Positions 16,916 through 25,132 of a stretch of DNA of 30,622 nt are shown piece after piece. The notes beneath the pieces are model-generated. The model saw nothing but the letters and a program-made list of their open reading frames with translations. It did no database searches and had not been told where the DNA came from. Each line of letters begins with the position of its first letter. Position 1 is the stretch's first letter. The stretch spans positions 1-30,622 of the forward strand of contig JAFGJA010000257.1 in the NCBI GenBank assembly GCA_016929355.1. The letters run 5' to 3'. This DNA is from Anaerolineae bacterium. GTDB taxonomy: Bacteria; Chloroflexota; Anaerolineae; Aggregatilineales; Aggregatilineaceae. Position numbers and translations under genes: made by a program.

Positions 16916-17782
16916 ATGAACCGGCCCATTGCTTTACTCACCGATTTTGGACTCGCGGACGCTTACGTCGGCACGATGAAGGGCGTCATGTTATCGATCT
17001 GTCCGACGGCGCACCTGATCGACATCACGCATGACATTCGCCCGCAGCAGATACGCCAAGCGGCTTACATGCTGTGGACCACTTACCGCTATTTCCCCCC
17101 TGATACCATTTTCATGGTCGTAGTTGATCCCGGCGTCGGTACATCCCGCGAACCTATCGCCGTTGCCACGGATCATGGGATATTTGTCGCGCCGGATAAT
17201 GGCGTGCTGAGTTATGTCTTGAACGAACGCACCATTCGCCACAGCGTCCGGTTACAAAACCCCGCCTACCGGCTTGCCGATGTAAGTCAAACGTTTCACG
17301 GGCGTGATATTTTCAGTCCGGCGGCAGCCCATCTCGCCAATGGCGTTCCAGTTGATGAATTAGGCCCAGTACAGCCCGAATTGGTCCGGCTGGATAATCT
17401 ACACCTGACGATTGAAATCGCACGGGAAACGACCCAAATTCGCGGCGAGGTGCTGCATATCGATCAGTTTGGCAATGTGATCACCAGCATCGGGCAATTA
17501 AGCTGGATCGACGAGCACATAGTGCAGCTTATTCCCTCCTTTGGGCAAATAACAGAACCACTCCCAAATTTTCCCGTGCAGCATAGCTGCGTTACCATTA
17601 GCGCACACAAAATATGTCCCATCCAGCGCACGTATGGCAGGGTCGCGCCGGGCACACTCGTCGCGTTGGTTGGCAGTTCCGGGCAGCTTGAGATCGGGAT
17701 CAATCAAGGTCATGCCGCCCAAACACTTGGGGCAACATCAGGTGATGCGGTGACACTGACCATCACACACAATCAGGATTAA
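16916..17782 (+). CDS. SAM hydrolase (DUF62, SAM hydroxide adenosyltransferase family)
   Basis: A 288-residue protein. The open frame extends to 16766, but family alignment begins at MNRPIALLTDFG, so I start at ATG 16916. Features of the fluorinase/chlorinase/SAM-hydrolase superfamily are visible: TDFGLADAYVG (9-19), DPGVGT, APDNGVLS, FHGRDIFSPAAAHLANG and the C-terminal QFGNVITSI. The majority family members in bacteria that do not make organohalogens split S-adenosylmethionine with water to adenosine and methionine. I prefer that function over halogenation here, as nothing nearby suggests halometabolite synthesis. murA follows after 7 bases, so they are co-transcribed. Confidence 0.85.
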   Translation: MNRPIALLTDFGLADAYVGTMKGVMLSICPTAHLIDITHDIRPQQIRQAAYMLWTTYRYFPPDTIFMVVVDPGVGTSREPIAVATDHGIFVAPDNGVLSYVLNERTIRHSVRLQNPAYRLADVSQTFHGRDIFSPAAAHLANGVPVDELGPVQPELVRLDNLHLTIEIARETTQIRGEVLHIDQFGNVITSIGQLSWIDEHIVQLIPSFGQITEPLPNFPVQHSCVTISAHKICPIQRTYGRVAPGTLVALVGSSGQLEIGINQGHAAQTLGATSGDAVTLTITHNQD

Positions 17783-17789
17783 ATAACTT

Positions 17790-19085
17790 ATGCAAGAACA
17801 ATTTGTAATCGAAGGCAACCACCAATTGAGCGGCGAAGTAACGGTGAGCGGCAACAAAAACGCCGCGTTAAAAATGCTCCCCGCCTGCTTGCTGACCGAT
17901 GAACCCGTCATATTGACGAACGTACCCGATATTGCCGATGTGCGGATCACGTTTGAACTCCTGCGACACCTGGGAGTTGAAGTTGAGGCTTTAGGCGATC
18001 ATCGCATTCGCGTTCATGCCAAAAATATCACGACCAACGAATTGGATCGCGCGCTGTGCCAGCGTATTCGCTCCTCGATTGTATTTGCCGGACCGATGTT
18101 AGCCCGCACAGGCAACCTGTCACTTTATCCCCCCGGCGGCGATGTGATCGGGCGGCGGCGGTTGGATACCCATGTATTGGCGCTGCGTAAACTGGGCGCA
18201 ACGATTGAGTTTAACGGCGCGTTTAAGATGAACGCGGATGGTTTAAGCGGCGCGGAAATTCTGCTGGATGAGGCCAGCGTCACCGCTACCGAAAATACGT
18301 TGATGGCGGCGGCGCGCGCCAAAGGGACCACCACCATTCACAACGCCGCCTCTGAACCGCACATTCAGAATTTATGCCACATGCTCACCGGCATGGGCGC
18401 GCACATTGACGGGATCGGGACAAACCGCCTGACTATTCAAGGCGCGGATCGCTTGCAGGGCGGCGAATTTCGTGTCGAAGCGGATTACGTGGAAACGGTG
18501 AGTTTCGTCGGGATCGCGGCGGTCACAGGCAGCGAGATGCGCATCCGTGAAGCTGATCCGCAGTATTTGCACATGGCGGCGTTAGTCTTCGAAAAATTGG
18601 GCATCACCTGGCAGGTGGAAGGACGTGATCTGATCGTCCCACGCGGGCAATCACTGGTCATCAAGCGCGACCTCGGCGATCAAATTCCTGAAATCAAGGC
18701 GCAGCCCTGGCCCGCCTTCCCTTCCGATATGATGAGTATCGCACTGACCGTCGCCACGCAATCGGTAGGCACAGTGCTTTTTCACGAATGGATGTATAAC
18801 ACACGCTTGTTCTTCACAGATAAATTGGTCGGCATGGGCGCGCGCATTTTCCTCTGCGATCCGCACCGGGCCGTCGTGCATGGGCCAACGGTCCTGCGCG
18901 GCGTGGCGAACATCACCAGCCCGGATATACGCGCGGGCATGTCCCTGCTGATCGCGGCGCTGGCGGCGCGTGGCACAACCACGATCCGCAATATTGGGCA
19001 AATTGATCGCGGCTATGAGCGCGTCGAAGAAAAATTACGGGGCTTGGGCGCACACATCCGCCGGGAGTCTGTACCCGGTACATAA
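17790..19085 (+). CDS. murA: UDP-N-acetylglucosamine 1-carboxyvinyltransferase with Asp in place of catalytic Cys
   Basis: A 431-residue MurA from ATG 17790. It transfers enolpyruvyl from PEP to UDP-GlcNAc, the first committed step of peptidoglycan synthesis. Typical motifs are SGNKNAALKMLPA (20-32), NVPDIADV, RSSIVFAGPMLAR (94-106) and a C-terminal RGYERVEEKLRGLGA. In the active-site loop the usual PGGCAIGxRPVDxH is PPGGDVIGRRRLDTH, with Asp118 where fosfomycin-sensitive enzymes carry Cys. The same swap in mycobacterial and chlamydial MurA keeps activity but removes the residue fosfomycin alkylates. It lies 7 bases after the SAM hydrolase gene, which suggests coupled expression. The ribosome site is weak. 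Confidence 0.96.
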   Translation: MQEQFVIEGNHQLSGEVTVSGNKNAALKMLPACLLTDEPVILTNVPDIADVRITFELLRHLGVEVEALGDHRIRVHAKNITTNELDRALCQRIRSSIVFAGPMLARTGNLSLYPPGGDVIGRRRLDTHVLALRKLGATIEFNGAFKMNADGLSGAEILLDEASVTATENTLMAAARAKGTTTIHNAASEPHIQNLCHMLTGMGAHIDGIGTNRLTIQGADRLQGGEFRVEADYVETVSFVGIAAVTGSEMRIREADPQYLHMAALVFEKLGITWQVEGRDLIVPRGQSLVIKRDLGDQIPEIKAQPWPAFPSDMMSIALTVATQSVGTVLFHEWMYNTRLFFTDKLVGMGARIFLCDPHRAVVHGPTVLRGVANITSPDIRAGMSLLIAALAARGTTTIRNIGQIDRGYERVEEKLRGLGAHIRRESVPGT

Positions 19086-19125
19086 CAAAACCTCTGCGCG
19101 TAATCAATCCGACGAAAATTTTGTG

Positions 19126-20004
19126 TTATGCGTTTTTCGCTGCCCTCTGCGCGAGCAGTTCGCGCTGCGACATCAACACAAGACTACCTTCGGCTATCCC
19201 GGTTTCGCGGGCAACCGCCGGACATTTCACCTTCAAGATGAAGTAAATATTGGCGTCAACGTCACTCAGCGTTTCAAAGTTTGCCATACCCTTAGCAATG
19301 ATCACATCCGCCGACTCAAACGCTGCTCGAAATTCCAAAGAACACAGGTCAAATGGTGCGCCCAGATAGTCACAGCCGGTTTCGATAATCGTCGCCACCT
19401 GATCCATCCCCGACTGACGCGCATCAGTACGGGTTACATCATTGATAACCGGCCCGGACTTAACAGCGAAGGTCACAGACTGCGGGGACAGCGCTTCGAC
19501 CAGCAACCGGTCAAACACGATCTCACCCGCGTTATCCCCTAGATAGAGAATTCGTTGCGCAAAAACAAGGTCTTGTTTTAGCTGATCAAGGTGATTGATC
19601 GCCCAGGTCGTTGCCTGAACTTGCGTCACGGCTTCGACTACATCGACGTGCGCAAAAATACCCAAATCCATGATATTGCCCATAGCGGCGACCCGCGCGG
19701 CGGCTTCCAGCGTATCAGGGGAATTTTGCACATAGGCGACCAATGTATCATAGACGCTTAACGCGAGATCATTGTACCGTTGCTTCTCCTCGCGGTATGG
19801 ATCATCAACGCCAAAATAAGACCGAACCGCTTTGATGAGCGGCGTCACATTTTCTGGCGGACTTTTTTCGGCATCCACCGCCGGTATACACTCTGCCGCG
19901 CGTTTGAGTACGTTAACCTTGTCTTCTGTGCTATCCGTCATGTGCTGCGAAGCCAACAACGCCTGTTTCATAAAACAGACAATACATTCAGGTGCAGTTT
20001 TCAT
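19126..20004 (-). CDS. DUF89 / ARMT1-like damage-control phosphatase
   Basis: A 292-residue protein. I take ATG 20004, not the TTG one codon earlier. An N-terminal C7-x2-C10 in PECIVCF matches the prokaryotic CxxC subgroup of DUF89. The metal-site motif LGDNAGEIVFD (about 155-165) and the later KGMANFETL are conserved in the family. Characterised members are metal-dependent phosphatases that remove damaged or overflow sugar phosphates. The particular substrate here is unknown. The gene is convergent with murA (40 bases apart) and diverges from the XRE-cupin regulator, which might control it. Confidence 0.85.
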   Translation of the reverse strand: MKTAPECIVCFMKQALLASQHMTDSTEDKVNVLKRAAECIPAVDAEKSPPENVTPLIKAVRSYFGVDDPYREEKQRYNDLALSVYDTLVAYVQNSPDTLEAAARVAAMGNIMDLGIFAHVDVVEAVTQVQATTWAINHLDQLKQDLVFAQRILYLGDNAGEIVFDRLLVEALSPQSVTFAVKSGPVINDVTRTDARQSGMDQVATIIETGCDYLGAPFDLCSLEFRAAFESADVIIAKGMANFETLSDVDANIYFILKVKCPAVARETGIAEGSLVLMSQRELLAQRAAKNA

Positions 20005-20092
20005 CAAATTACCTATGCTTTCGTTGCGCGTTTACTATCGCGGCATTAAGCAACTGTTCAGGATCGACCATCACGCCATTTTACAACTCAAG

Positions 20093-20121
20093 TGTACAAC
20101 AGTCAATTTTTATAGTACAAT
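20093..20121 (+). promoter_or_regulatory. Predicted promoter of the XRE-cupin regulator gene
   Basis: TGTACA (20093-20098), a 17-base spacer, then TACAAT (20116-20121), 34 bases before the ATG. The two GTACAA cores lie 23 bases apart as direct repeats and could also serve as a regulator binding site. Confidence 0.5.
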
Positions 20122-20154
20122 CAGAAGCAATAATAGGGAAAGGCATCATTCATC

Positions 20155-20742
20155 ATGGAAGAAATTGCGCCGAATGTCGGCCCCCACATCCGCGCCATCC
20201 GTGAACAGCGCGGCCTCTCGCTACGTGCGCTGGCCGAACGATGTCATTTGTCGATCAACGCAATCAGTCTAATTGAACGTGGAGAAAACTCGCCCACCGT
20301 GTCTTCATTACATCTACTTGCTACTGCACTTAATGTGAAGATCACGGATTTCTTCGAGAACCCACACGAACAGGCTGTTGTTTATGTCAAACCCGAACAA
20401 CGATTAGCCACTCAAAGCAATGGCTTGCTGATGGAAAGTCTCGGCCTCGGACTGCGTAACCAGCAATTAGAACCTTTCATGATCACCATTGCCCCCGACA
20501 CCGGAGCCGACAGCGAAGCTATCACGCATCCCGGACAGGAATTTGTGCATTGCTTAGAAGGGATTGTGCAGTATCAGGTCAACAAGCAAACTTACCAGTT
20601 GGAGCCGGGCGACAGCCTGTTATTCGACGCGACTCAACCTCACTCTTTCCGTAATGAGCGCGATTTCCCGGCCAGATTGTTATTGATTTTTCAAGCAATG
20701 GAAGGCACTCATCTGGCGCGGCAGCGTCACCTGGAATTATGA
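20155..20742 (+). CDS. XRE-family regulator with C-terminal cupin domain
   Basis: A 195-residue protein from ATG 20155; AGGGAAAGG lies 11 bases upstream. Residues about 10-65 are an XRE helix-turn-helix (IRAIREQRGLSLRALAER, SINAISLIERGENSPTVSSLHLLATAL). Residues about 105-178 form a cupin: HPGQEFVHCLEGIVQYQVN and LEPGDSLLFDATQPHSFRN, with the usual His, Glu and His metal ligands. Such proteins (PuuR/SinR-like) act as small-molecule-sensing transcription factors, often on transport or amino acid genes. The effector is unknown. The divergent DUF89 gene is the nearest candidate target. A terminator follows. Confidence 0.87.
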   Translation: MEEIAPNVGPHIRAIREQRGLSLRALAERCHLSINAISLIERGENSPTVSSLHLLATALNVKITDFFENPHEQAVVYVKPEQRLATQSNGLLMESLGLGLRNQQLEPFMITIAPDTGADSEAITHPGQEFVHCLEGIVQYQVNKQTYQLEPGDSLLFDATQPHSFRNERDFPARLLLIFQAMEGTHLARQRHLEL

Positions 20743-20806
20743 ATTTTACCATCTGCGCAAGCCACAGAACCACACCACTCCTCACTAAATCATAAAATCA
20801 TAAAAC

Positions 20807-20837
20807 AAAGACCCACCGCCAGAGGTGATGGGTCTTT
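20807..20837. terminator. Bidirectional terminator between the XRE-cupin gene and the importer operon
   Basis: A 9-bp stem AAAGACCCA/TGGGTCTTT (20807-20815 with 20829-20837) with inner partial pairing. T-rich sequence follows on both strands. It separates convergent transcripts and closes the five-gene importer operon. Confidence 0.75.
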
Positions 20838-20871
20838 ACTTTCATCGGTTAAGTACCAAGCCCAAACAGGC

Positions 20872-21705
20872 TTACACTGTTGAAAGGTCCCATTCTTCAT
20901 GCAGCTTGGGCACATCATTCAGCAAACGCTGAGTATAGGGTTCTTGCGGATTCAAAATCACGTCGTCGGCGGAGCCACTTTCCACAAATACACCATGTTC
21001 CATGATGTAGACGGTATCCGACACATAGTAAGCCAGACCAATATCATGGGTGATAAAAATTGGCGTCATGCCAATTTCATCGCGCAAATTCATCAGCATA
21101 TCCAAAATCGTCGCGCGCGAACAGGCATCAATCATCGAAGTCGGTTCGTCAGCTAACAGAATCTTCGGCTTGAGCAAAAAGATACGCGCAATCATCAAAC
21201 GCTGCTGCTGTCCGCCTGACAACTCGAAGGGATATTTGTTTGTCAGTTCATCAAACTTCAAATTGACAAAGCTGCACGCCTCTTCCATCATCGCCCGTTT
21301 TTGGTCGTAGGGCAGTCTACGCCCGCCACGCATCCGAATACAATCGAGCAACACCGCATCAATCTTCCGGAAGATGTTATAGGAAGAAAAGGGGTCCTGG
21401 AAAATGGCCTGGATGTTTTGCCAGTATTGCCGCTTTTTCTTGTGCGAGCTGATGTCGCGGAGTTCCCCTGCGAAGTAAATCTCGCCTTCGGTGGGTTTGA
21501 GTAAGCCCAGCAACATCTTGGCTAATGTCGTCTTGCCACTACCCGACTCGCCCACAATCGAAATGATTTCGCCCTTTTTGAAGCTGAAATCGACATGATC
21601 AACCGCGACGGTCTTATTGGGACCAAAACCAAACACCCGGGTCAACCCCTTGCCGCTCAAAATCTCCGCACCAACCGCCGTTTCTTCCTTGCCTTTAGCT
21701 TTCAT
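20872..21705 (-). CDS. ABC importer ATP-binding protein, DppF/OppF type
   Basis: A 277-residue ATPase from ATG 21705. Walker A GESGSGKTT (52-60), signature LSGGQ (162-166), Walker B ILLADE (182-187) and switch His220 are all present. It is the second ATPase of a dpp/opp-type importer and forms a heterodimer with the product of the preceding gene, which it overlaps by 11 bases. It is the last gene of the operon. The C-terminal oligopeptide-type extension is short. The signature loop continues QQQRLMIARIFLLKPKILLADEP, and the D-loop region reads MIDACSR where most homologues have ALDVS, a small deviation with no clear effect. Confidence 0.93.
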   Translation of the reverse strand: MKAKGKEETAVGAEILSGKGLTRVFGFGPNKTVAVDHVDFSFKKGEIISIVGESGSGKTTLAKMLLGLLKPTEGEIYFAGELRDISSHKKKRQYWQNIQAIFQDPFSSYNIFRKIDAVLLDCIRMRGGRRLPYDQKRAMMEEACSFVNLKFDELTNKYPFELSGGQQQRLMIARIFLLKPKILLADEPTSMIDACSRATILDMLMNLRDEIGMTPIFITHDIGLAYYVSDTVYIMEHGVFVESGSADDVILNPQEPYTQRLLNDVPKLHEEWDLSTV

Positions 21706-22714
21706 TTTCGTAAGCCTTTCTCAAGTCTTCTTCTGGTATGATGCAGCGATAGGTGCGTCCCCCACCAGTATCCCGCAGATTGACTGAAATCGCCTGACAT
21801 TCTGGCATGGCAAATTTACAGCGCGCGGCAAACCGGCAGCCAGCCGGCGGATTTTTAAGATTGGGCGGAGTGCCGGGGATAGCGGTTAATTTGACATCGC
21901 GCAACCCTGCTTCGGGTACGATGATCGACCCCATCAGCGCCTTAGAATACGGGTGAATGGGATCGAAAACAACTTCATCAGCCGATCCTCGCTCTACAAT
22001 CTGCCCGGCGTACATAACCATGATGTCGTCGGTGACATTGTAAAGCAAAGGCAGTTCGTGCGTGATAAAAATCAGCGATTTGATGATGCCTTTTTCCATC
22101 AAATCCAGAATCATCTTAATGACCATTTTTTGTGAGGTTACATCGAGCGCGGAGGATGGCTCATCAGCGATCAATACTTTAGGGGACAAAATTACCGAAG
22201 TTGCAATCACAGTTCGCTGTTTCATGCCGCCAGATAGCTCGACGGAATACTTTTGCAGCACGTCCGCCGGTAGACCGAGCAGTTCGAAACGCTCTCTGGC
22301 AAGCTCATAAATTTCTTGCCTGGTGACCCTGGGGTTATGCGCCTGAATAACATCCTCAATAAAACGGATGACCTTCTGCGTGGGATTAAGCGCGTTCATC
22401 GCCGCCTGGGGAATATAAGAAATCTCGTTGCCCAGGATGGTTTTACGCACATTATCCGGGTTCATACCCGTGATGTTTCGCCCATCAACAATAATTTCCC
22501 CACTGGAATAGTGCAGGGGCGGGAAATAGTACCCCATCAGGCTCAGGGCCAGCGTTGATTTCCCGCAGCCTGATTCACCGGCAATACCGATTGATTTTCC
22601 ATCTTCAACCTTGAGGGAAACATGATCAACCGCATAAATGTCTTCCCGAAACCGGGTGATGTACTTCGTTGTCAATTCGTTGACTTCCAAGATGACTTTT
22701 GACATGATGATCAC
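21695..22714 (-). CDS. ABC importer ATP-binding protein, DppD/OppD type
   Basis: A 339-residue ATPase. A GTG at 22714 abuts the stop of the permease gene and has AAGG 6 bases upstream; an ATG three codons later (22705) is the alternative start. Walker A GESGCGKST (46-54), signature LSGGM (160-164), Walker B LIADEP (181-186) and the SALD D-loop are present. The C-terminal oligopeptide-transporter motif with cysteines (PPAGCRFAARCKFAMPEC) marks it as DppD/OppD type. It energises uptake together with the DppF-type subunit encoded downstream. Confidence 0.93.
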   Translation of the reverse strand: MIIMSKVILEVNELTTKYITRFREDIYAVDHVSLKVEDGKSIGIAGESGCGKSTLALSLMGYYFPPLHYSSGEIIVDGRNITGMNPDNVRKTILGNEISYIPQAAMNALNPTQKVIRFIEDVIQAHNPRVTRQEIYELARERFELLGLPADVLQKYSVELSGGMKQRTVIATSVILSPKVLIADEPSSALDVTSQKMVIKMILDLMEKGIIKSLIFITHELPLLYNVTDDIMVMYAGQIVERGSADEVVFDPIHPYSKALMGSIIVPEAGLRDVKLTAIPGTPPNLKNPPAGCRFAARCKFAMPECQAISVNLRDTGGGRTYRCIIPEEDLRKAYENES

Positions 22715-23971
22715 TTAGTCCCTTAAGGCTGGATTGAATACCTGGTCAAGACCTGTATTCATCAAATTCATCGAGAACGCAATCAACGCAATAATGAGTA
22801 TCACGGGGAAGTACGCCCACCACTTACCCAAGAGGGGCGCCTGGTAGATCAACGCCCAGTTCAACATCAGTCCCAGCGTGGGAACTTCCGTCGTGCGGGG
22901 TCCTAACCCCAAGATCGACAACCCGGCCTCCGCCAGAATACCGGATGAAATTTGCAAGATCAGCGCCATCACCACATAGGAAGCAATATAGGGCAGAATG
23001 TCCATTGCCAGGATGTGAATAATCGAATGCCCCGACAGTTTCGACAGGTTGACGTGATCGCGGTTGCGGAGTGAAATCACCTGGGCACGCACCGCCCTAG
23101 CTGTCCAGACCCAGGAGGTAAATCCGATGACCACCGCGATGGTGAAAGCGCCGCGTTTCTCCTGCCCGATGCTAAATGAAATCAGGATCAGCAGAATAAT
23201 ACTCGGAATGACAGTGAACAGGTTCGTGATAAACATGATCAAATCATCAACAATACCGCCGATATAGCCGGACACCAACCCCAGAATCAGACCGATTGTG
23301 GTCGCAACCGTACCGGCCACAAACCCAATAGTCAGGGATACGCTAATTGCTTTGATCAACTCGGTCAGCACATCACGACCAAAGTTATCTGTACCTAGCG
23401 GCAAAACGCGCACATTGGGCACTTCGCCGACATTCACATAGGTGGTTTGGTCGATGACATATTTTTCCTCCAGCACACCCGTATCTTCATTCGCCACGGC
23501 AACCGTTGCCCCTTCAGTCGCCAGCAACCCATCCAGGGAGGCGGTAAGACGAATATAGTAGTTTCGATCAGCATTCGTCATACCGGGGAGACGTACTGTA
23601 GGGTCGAAGTTAGTAGTCCATAGATCGATAAGTTTGGCTGTATCATCGACATCAATCTCATCTTCCGGGAGTTCCGCCCCGATAACCAACCATTCCTTCA
23701 TGGCTTGGCGATCCTCAGCGTTCAACTTACTGGCAATGCGTTTCGTGGCCGCATTATCCAGAATAAGCGTGTACGACTCGGAAAAAGTCATGCTGTCGTA
23801 AACGTTCACATAGATTCCTGGGGGCAGGAACGTTCCCCGACTAATAGTTTTCAACGGCGGGTATTCTACCAACAAGGGGTAAATCAACACGGTCAACATG
23901 ATGATCATGAATATCACAAAACCGAAGAGAAACTTGCCGGATCGAAAAATTTGTCCAAGTAAATGTTTCAT
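22715..23971 (-). CDS. ABC importer permease, DppC type, with large extracytoplasmic insert
   Basis: A 418-residue permease from ATG 23971, about 100 or more residues longer than usual DppC. A first helix (about 14-33) is followed by a hydrophilic stretch. The insert lies between the conserved FLPPG (48-52) and PLGTDNFGRD (191-200), motifs that normally sit close together. The extra roughly 130 residues would fold outside the membrane. Five further helices and the cytoplasmic coupling loop (about 300-340) follow. It pairs with the DppB-type permease encoded 15 bases upstream. The insert may contact the binding protein or substrate, but this is inference. Confidence 0.92.
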   Translation of the reverse strand: MKHLLGQIFRSGKFLFGFVIFMIIMLTVLIYPLLVEYPPLKTISRGTFLPPGIYVNVYDSMTFSESYTLILDNAATKRIASKLNAEDRQAMKEWLVIGAELPEDEIDVDDTAKLIDLWTTNFDPTVRLPGMTNADRNYYIRLTASLDGLLATEGATVAVANEDTGVLEEKYVIDQTTYVNVGEVPNVRVLPLGTDNFGRDVLTELIKAISVSLTIGFVAGTVATTIGLILGLVSGYIGGIVDDLIMFITNLFTVIPSIILLILISFSIGQEKRGAFTIAVVIGFTSWVWTARAVRAQVISLRNRDHVNLSKLSGHSIIHILAMDILPYIASYVVMALILQISSGILAEAGLSILGLGPRTTEVPTLGLMLNWALIYQAPLLGKWWAYFPVILIIALIAFSMNLMNTGLDQVFNPALRD

Positions 23972-23985
23972 GGTTGTCTTTCCGC

Positions 23986-24990
23986 CTATTCTGCTTGAGC
24001 GGCTTTAACGCGCGGATCAATAAATCCATAGAGGATTTCAAGGGCAAAGACCGCGATCAACGTCATGATGGTGATAATCAGTGTTGACGCCGAAATGAGC
24101 GGGTAATCCCCGCCTAACGAAGCAGTCAGGAGAGTCGTGCCAATCCCCGGATAACTGAAAATGATCTCAGCGAACAGTGCCCCGCCCACCATGGTTCCGA
24201 TAGACAGCGCCAGTCCCGTGATCTGGGGCAACATCGCATTTCTAAAGACATACTGGATAATTTTGCGGTCTTTAATACCTAGAAAACGCGCATATTTAAC
24301 ATAATCTGCATTCAACTCATAGATCGCCATTGAACGCATCCCAATCGCCTGACCACCAATGGTAATCAAGACAATCGACCAGAATGGCAGTTGATAATGA
24401 ACAATAACCGACCATACAAATTCAGGACTGTTATTGGGAATCATGTCATAACCATAGCCGCCAGATACAGGAAACCATTTCAGTTCGACGGCGAAGATCA
24501 CCAACATAATGATCGCCATCCCAAAGGCAGGAATATTGCTCAGGAAAATACTGAGGGGCATCAGCAATCGATCAAAGTTTCCTTTGAGGTACGCAGCCAG
24601 CGCGCCAAGAGTATTCCCAAGTACCCACCCAACAATAATGGCCGGAAATTGCAGCGCAATCGTCCACCCGATAGAGGATCGGATGACATCATTAACCGTT
24701 CGCGGGTACTCAGCGATAGAATAGCCAAAATCGCCACGCAGGACATTCTGAACGTAAATAACAAACTGTTCCACCATCGGTTTATCAGTGGCAAACAATT
24801 CGATATATTGCTCATAAATGGCTTGCACCCCGGTAGCATCGGTTTGCCCCTGGGCCATCCGAGCAACAATGGCTGCCACTGGATCGGCGGGCATCAGTCG
24901 CGGCAAAATGAAATTTAGAATGAATGCAGCTACCAGGGTGACAGCGAACCACCCTAACTTCTTAAAGAAATAATTTCGATACTCTTTCAA
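23986..24990 (-). CDS. ABC importer permease, DppB type
   Basis: A 334-residue permease. I place the start at TTG 24990 because AGGAG lies 7 bases upstream of it; a TTG at 25005 in the same frame lies before that ribosome site. An N-terminal helix (about 10-30), the periplasmic DPVAAIVARM loop with DFGYSI, and five more helices follow the DppB/OppB plan. The coupling loop reads ADYVKYARFLGIKDRKIIQYVFRNAMLP. It forms the transmembrane pore with the DppC-type subunit. The gene lies behind a large intergenic hairpin that separates it from the binding-protein gene. Confidence 0.93.
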   Translation of the reverse strand: MKEYRNYFFKKLGWFAVTLVAAFILNFILPRLMPADPVAAIVARMAQGQTDATGVQAIYEQYIELFATDKPMVEQFVIYVQNVLRGDFGYSIAEYPRTVNDVIRSSIGWTIALQFPAIIVGWVLGNTLGALAAYLKGNFDRLLMPLSIFLSNIPAFGMAIIMLVIFAVELKWFPVSGGYGYDMIPNNSPEFVWSVIVHYQLPFWSIVLITIGGQAIGMRSMAIYELNADYVKYARFLGIKDRKIIQYVFRNAMLPQITGLALSIGTMVGGALFAEIIFSYPGIGTTLLTASLGGDYPLISASTLIITIMTLIAVFALEILYGFIDPRVKAAQAE

Positions 24991-25030
24991 TGCGGCGCTC
25001 CTCAATAACTTTTGATGGGAGATAACAATG

Positions 25031-25110
25031 AGGTGACAGTCACCTCCCAGGCTCAGTTTTGGGTTTGGAAGCCAAAAACTGGAACCAATACGCTGAAGTG
25101 ACTGTCACCT
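25031..25110. repeat. Nested inverted repeats between the binding-protein and permease genes
   Basis: Outer arms 25031-25045 and 25096-25110 are complementary over 15 positions with one G-T or mismatch. Each arm is itself palindromic around GTGAC-N-GTCAC. An inner pair, CAGTTTTGG (25054-25062) and CCAAAAACTG (25072-25081), is complementary with one bulge. The RNA can fold into one long rod or two small hairpins. Located after the highly expressed first gene of the operon, it may protect that mRNA or cut read-through. Confidence 0.75.
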
Positions 25111-25132
25111 GCTTAGTTTATTAGTTAGTTAC

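Noticed and set aside
16916..17782. Fluorinase or chlorinase activity for the DUF62 protein
   Set aside because: No halometabolite genes are nearby and most bacterial members are SAM hydrolases.
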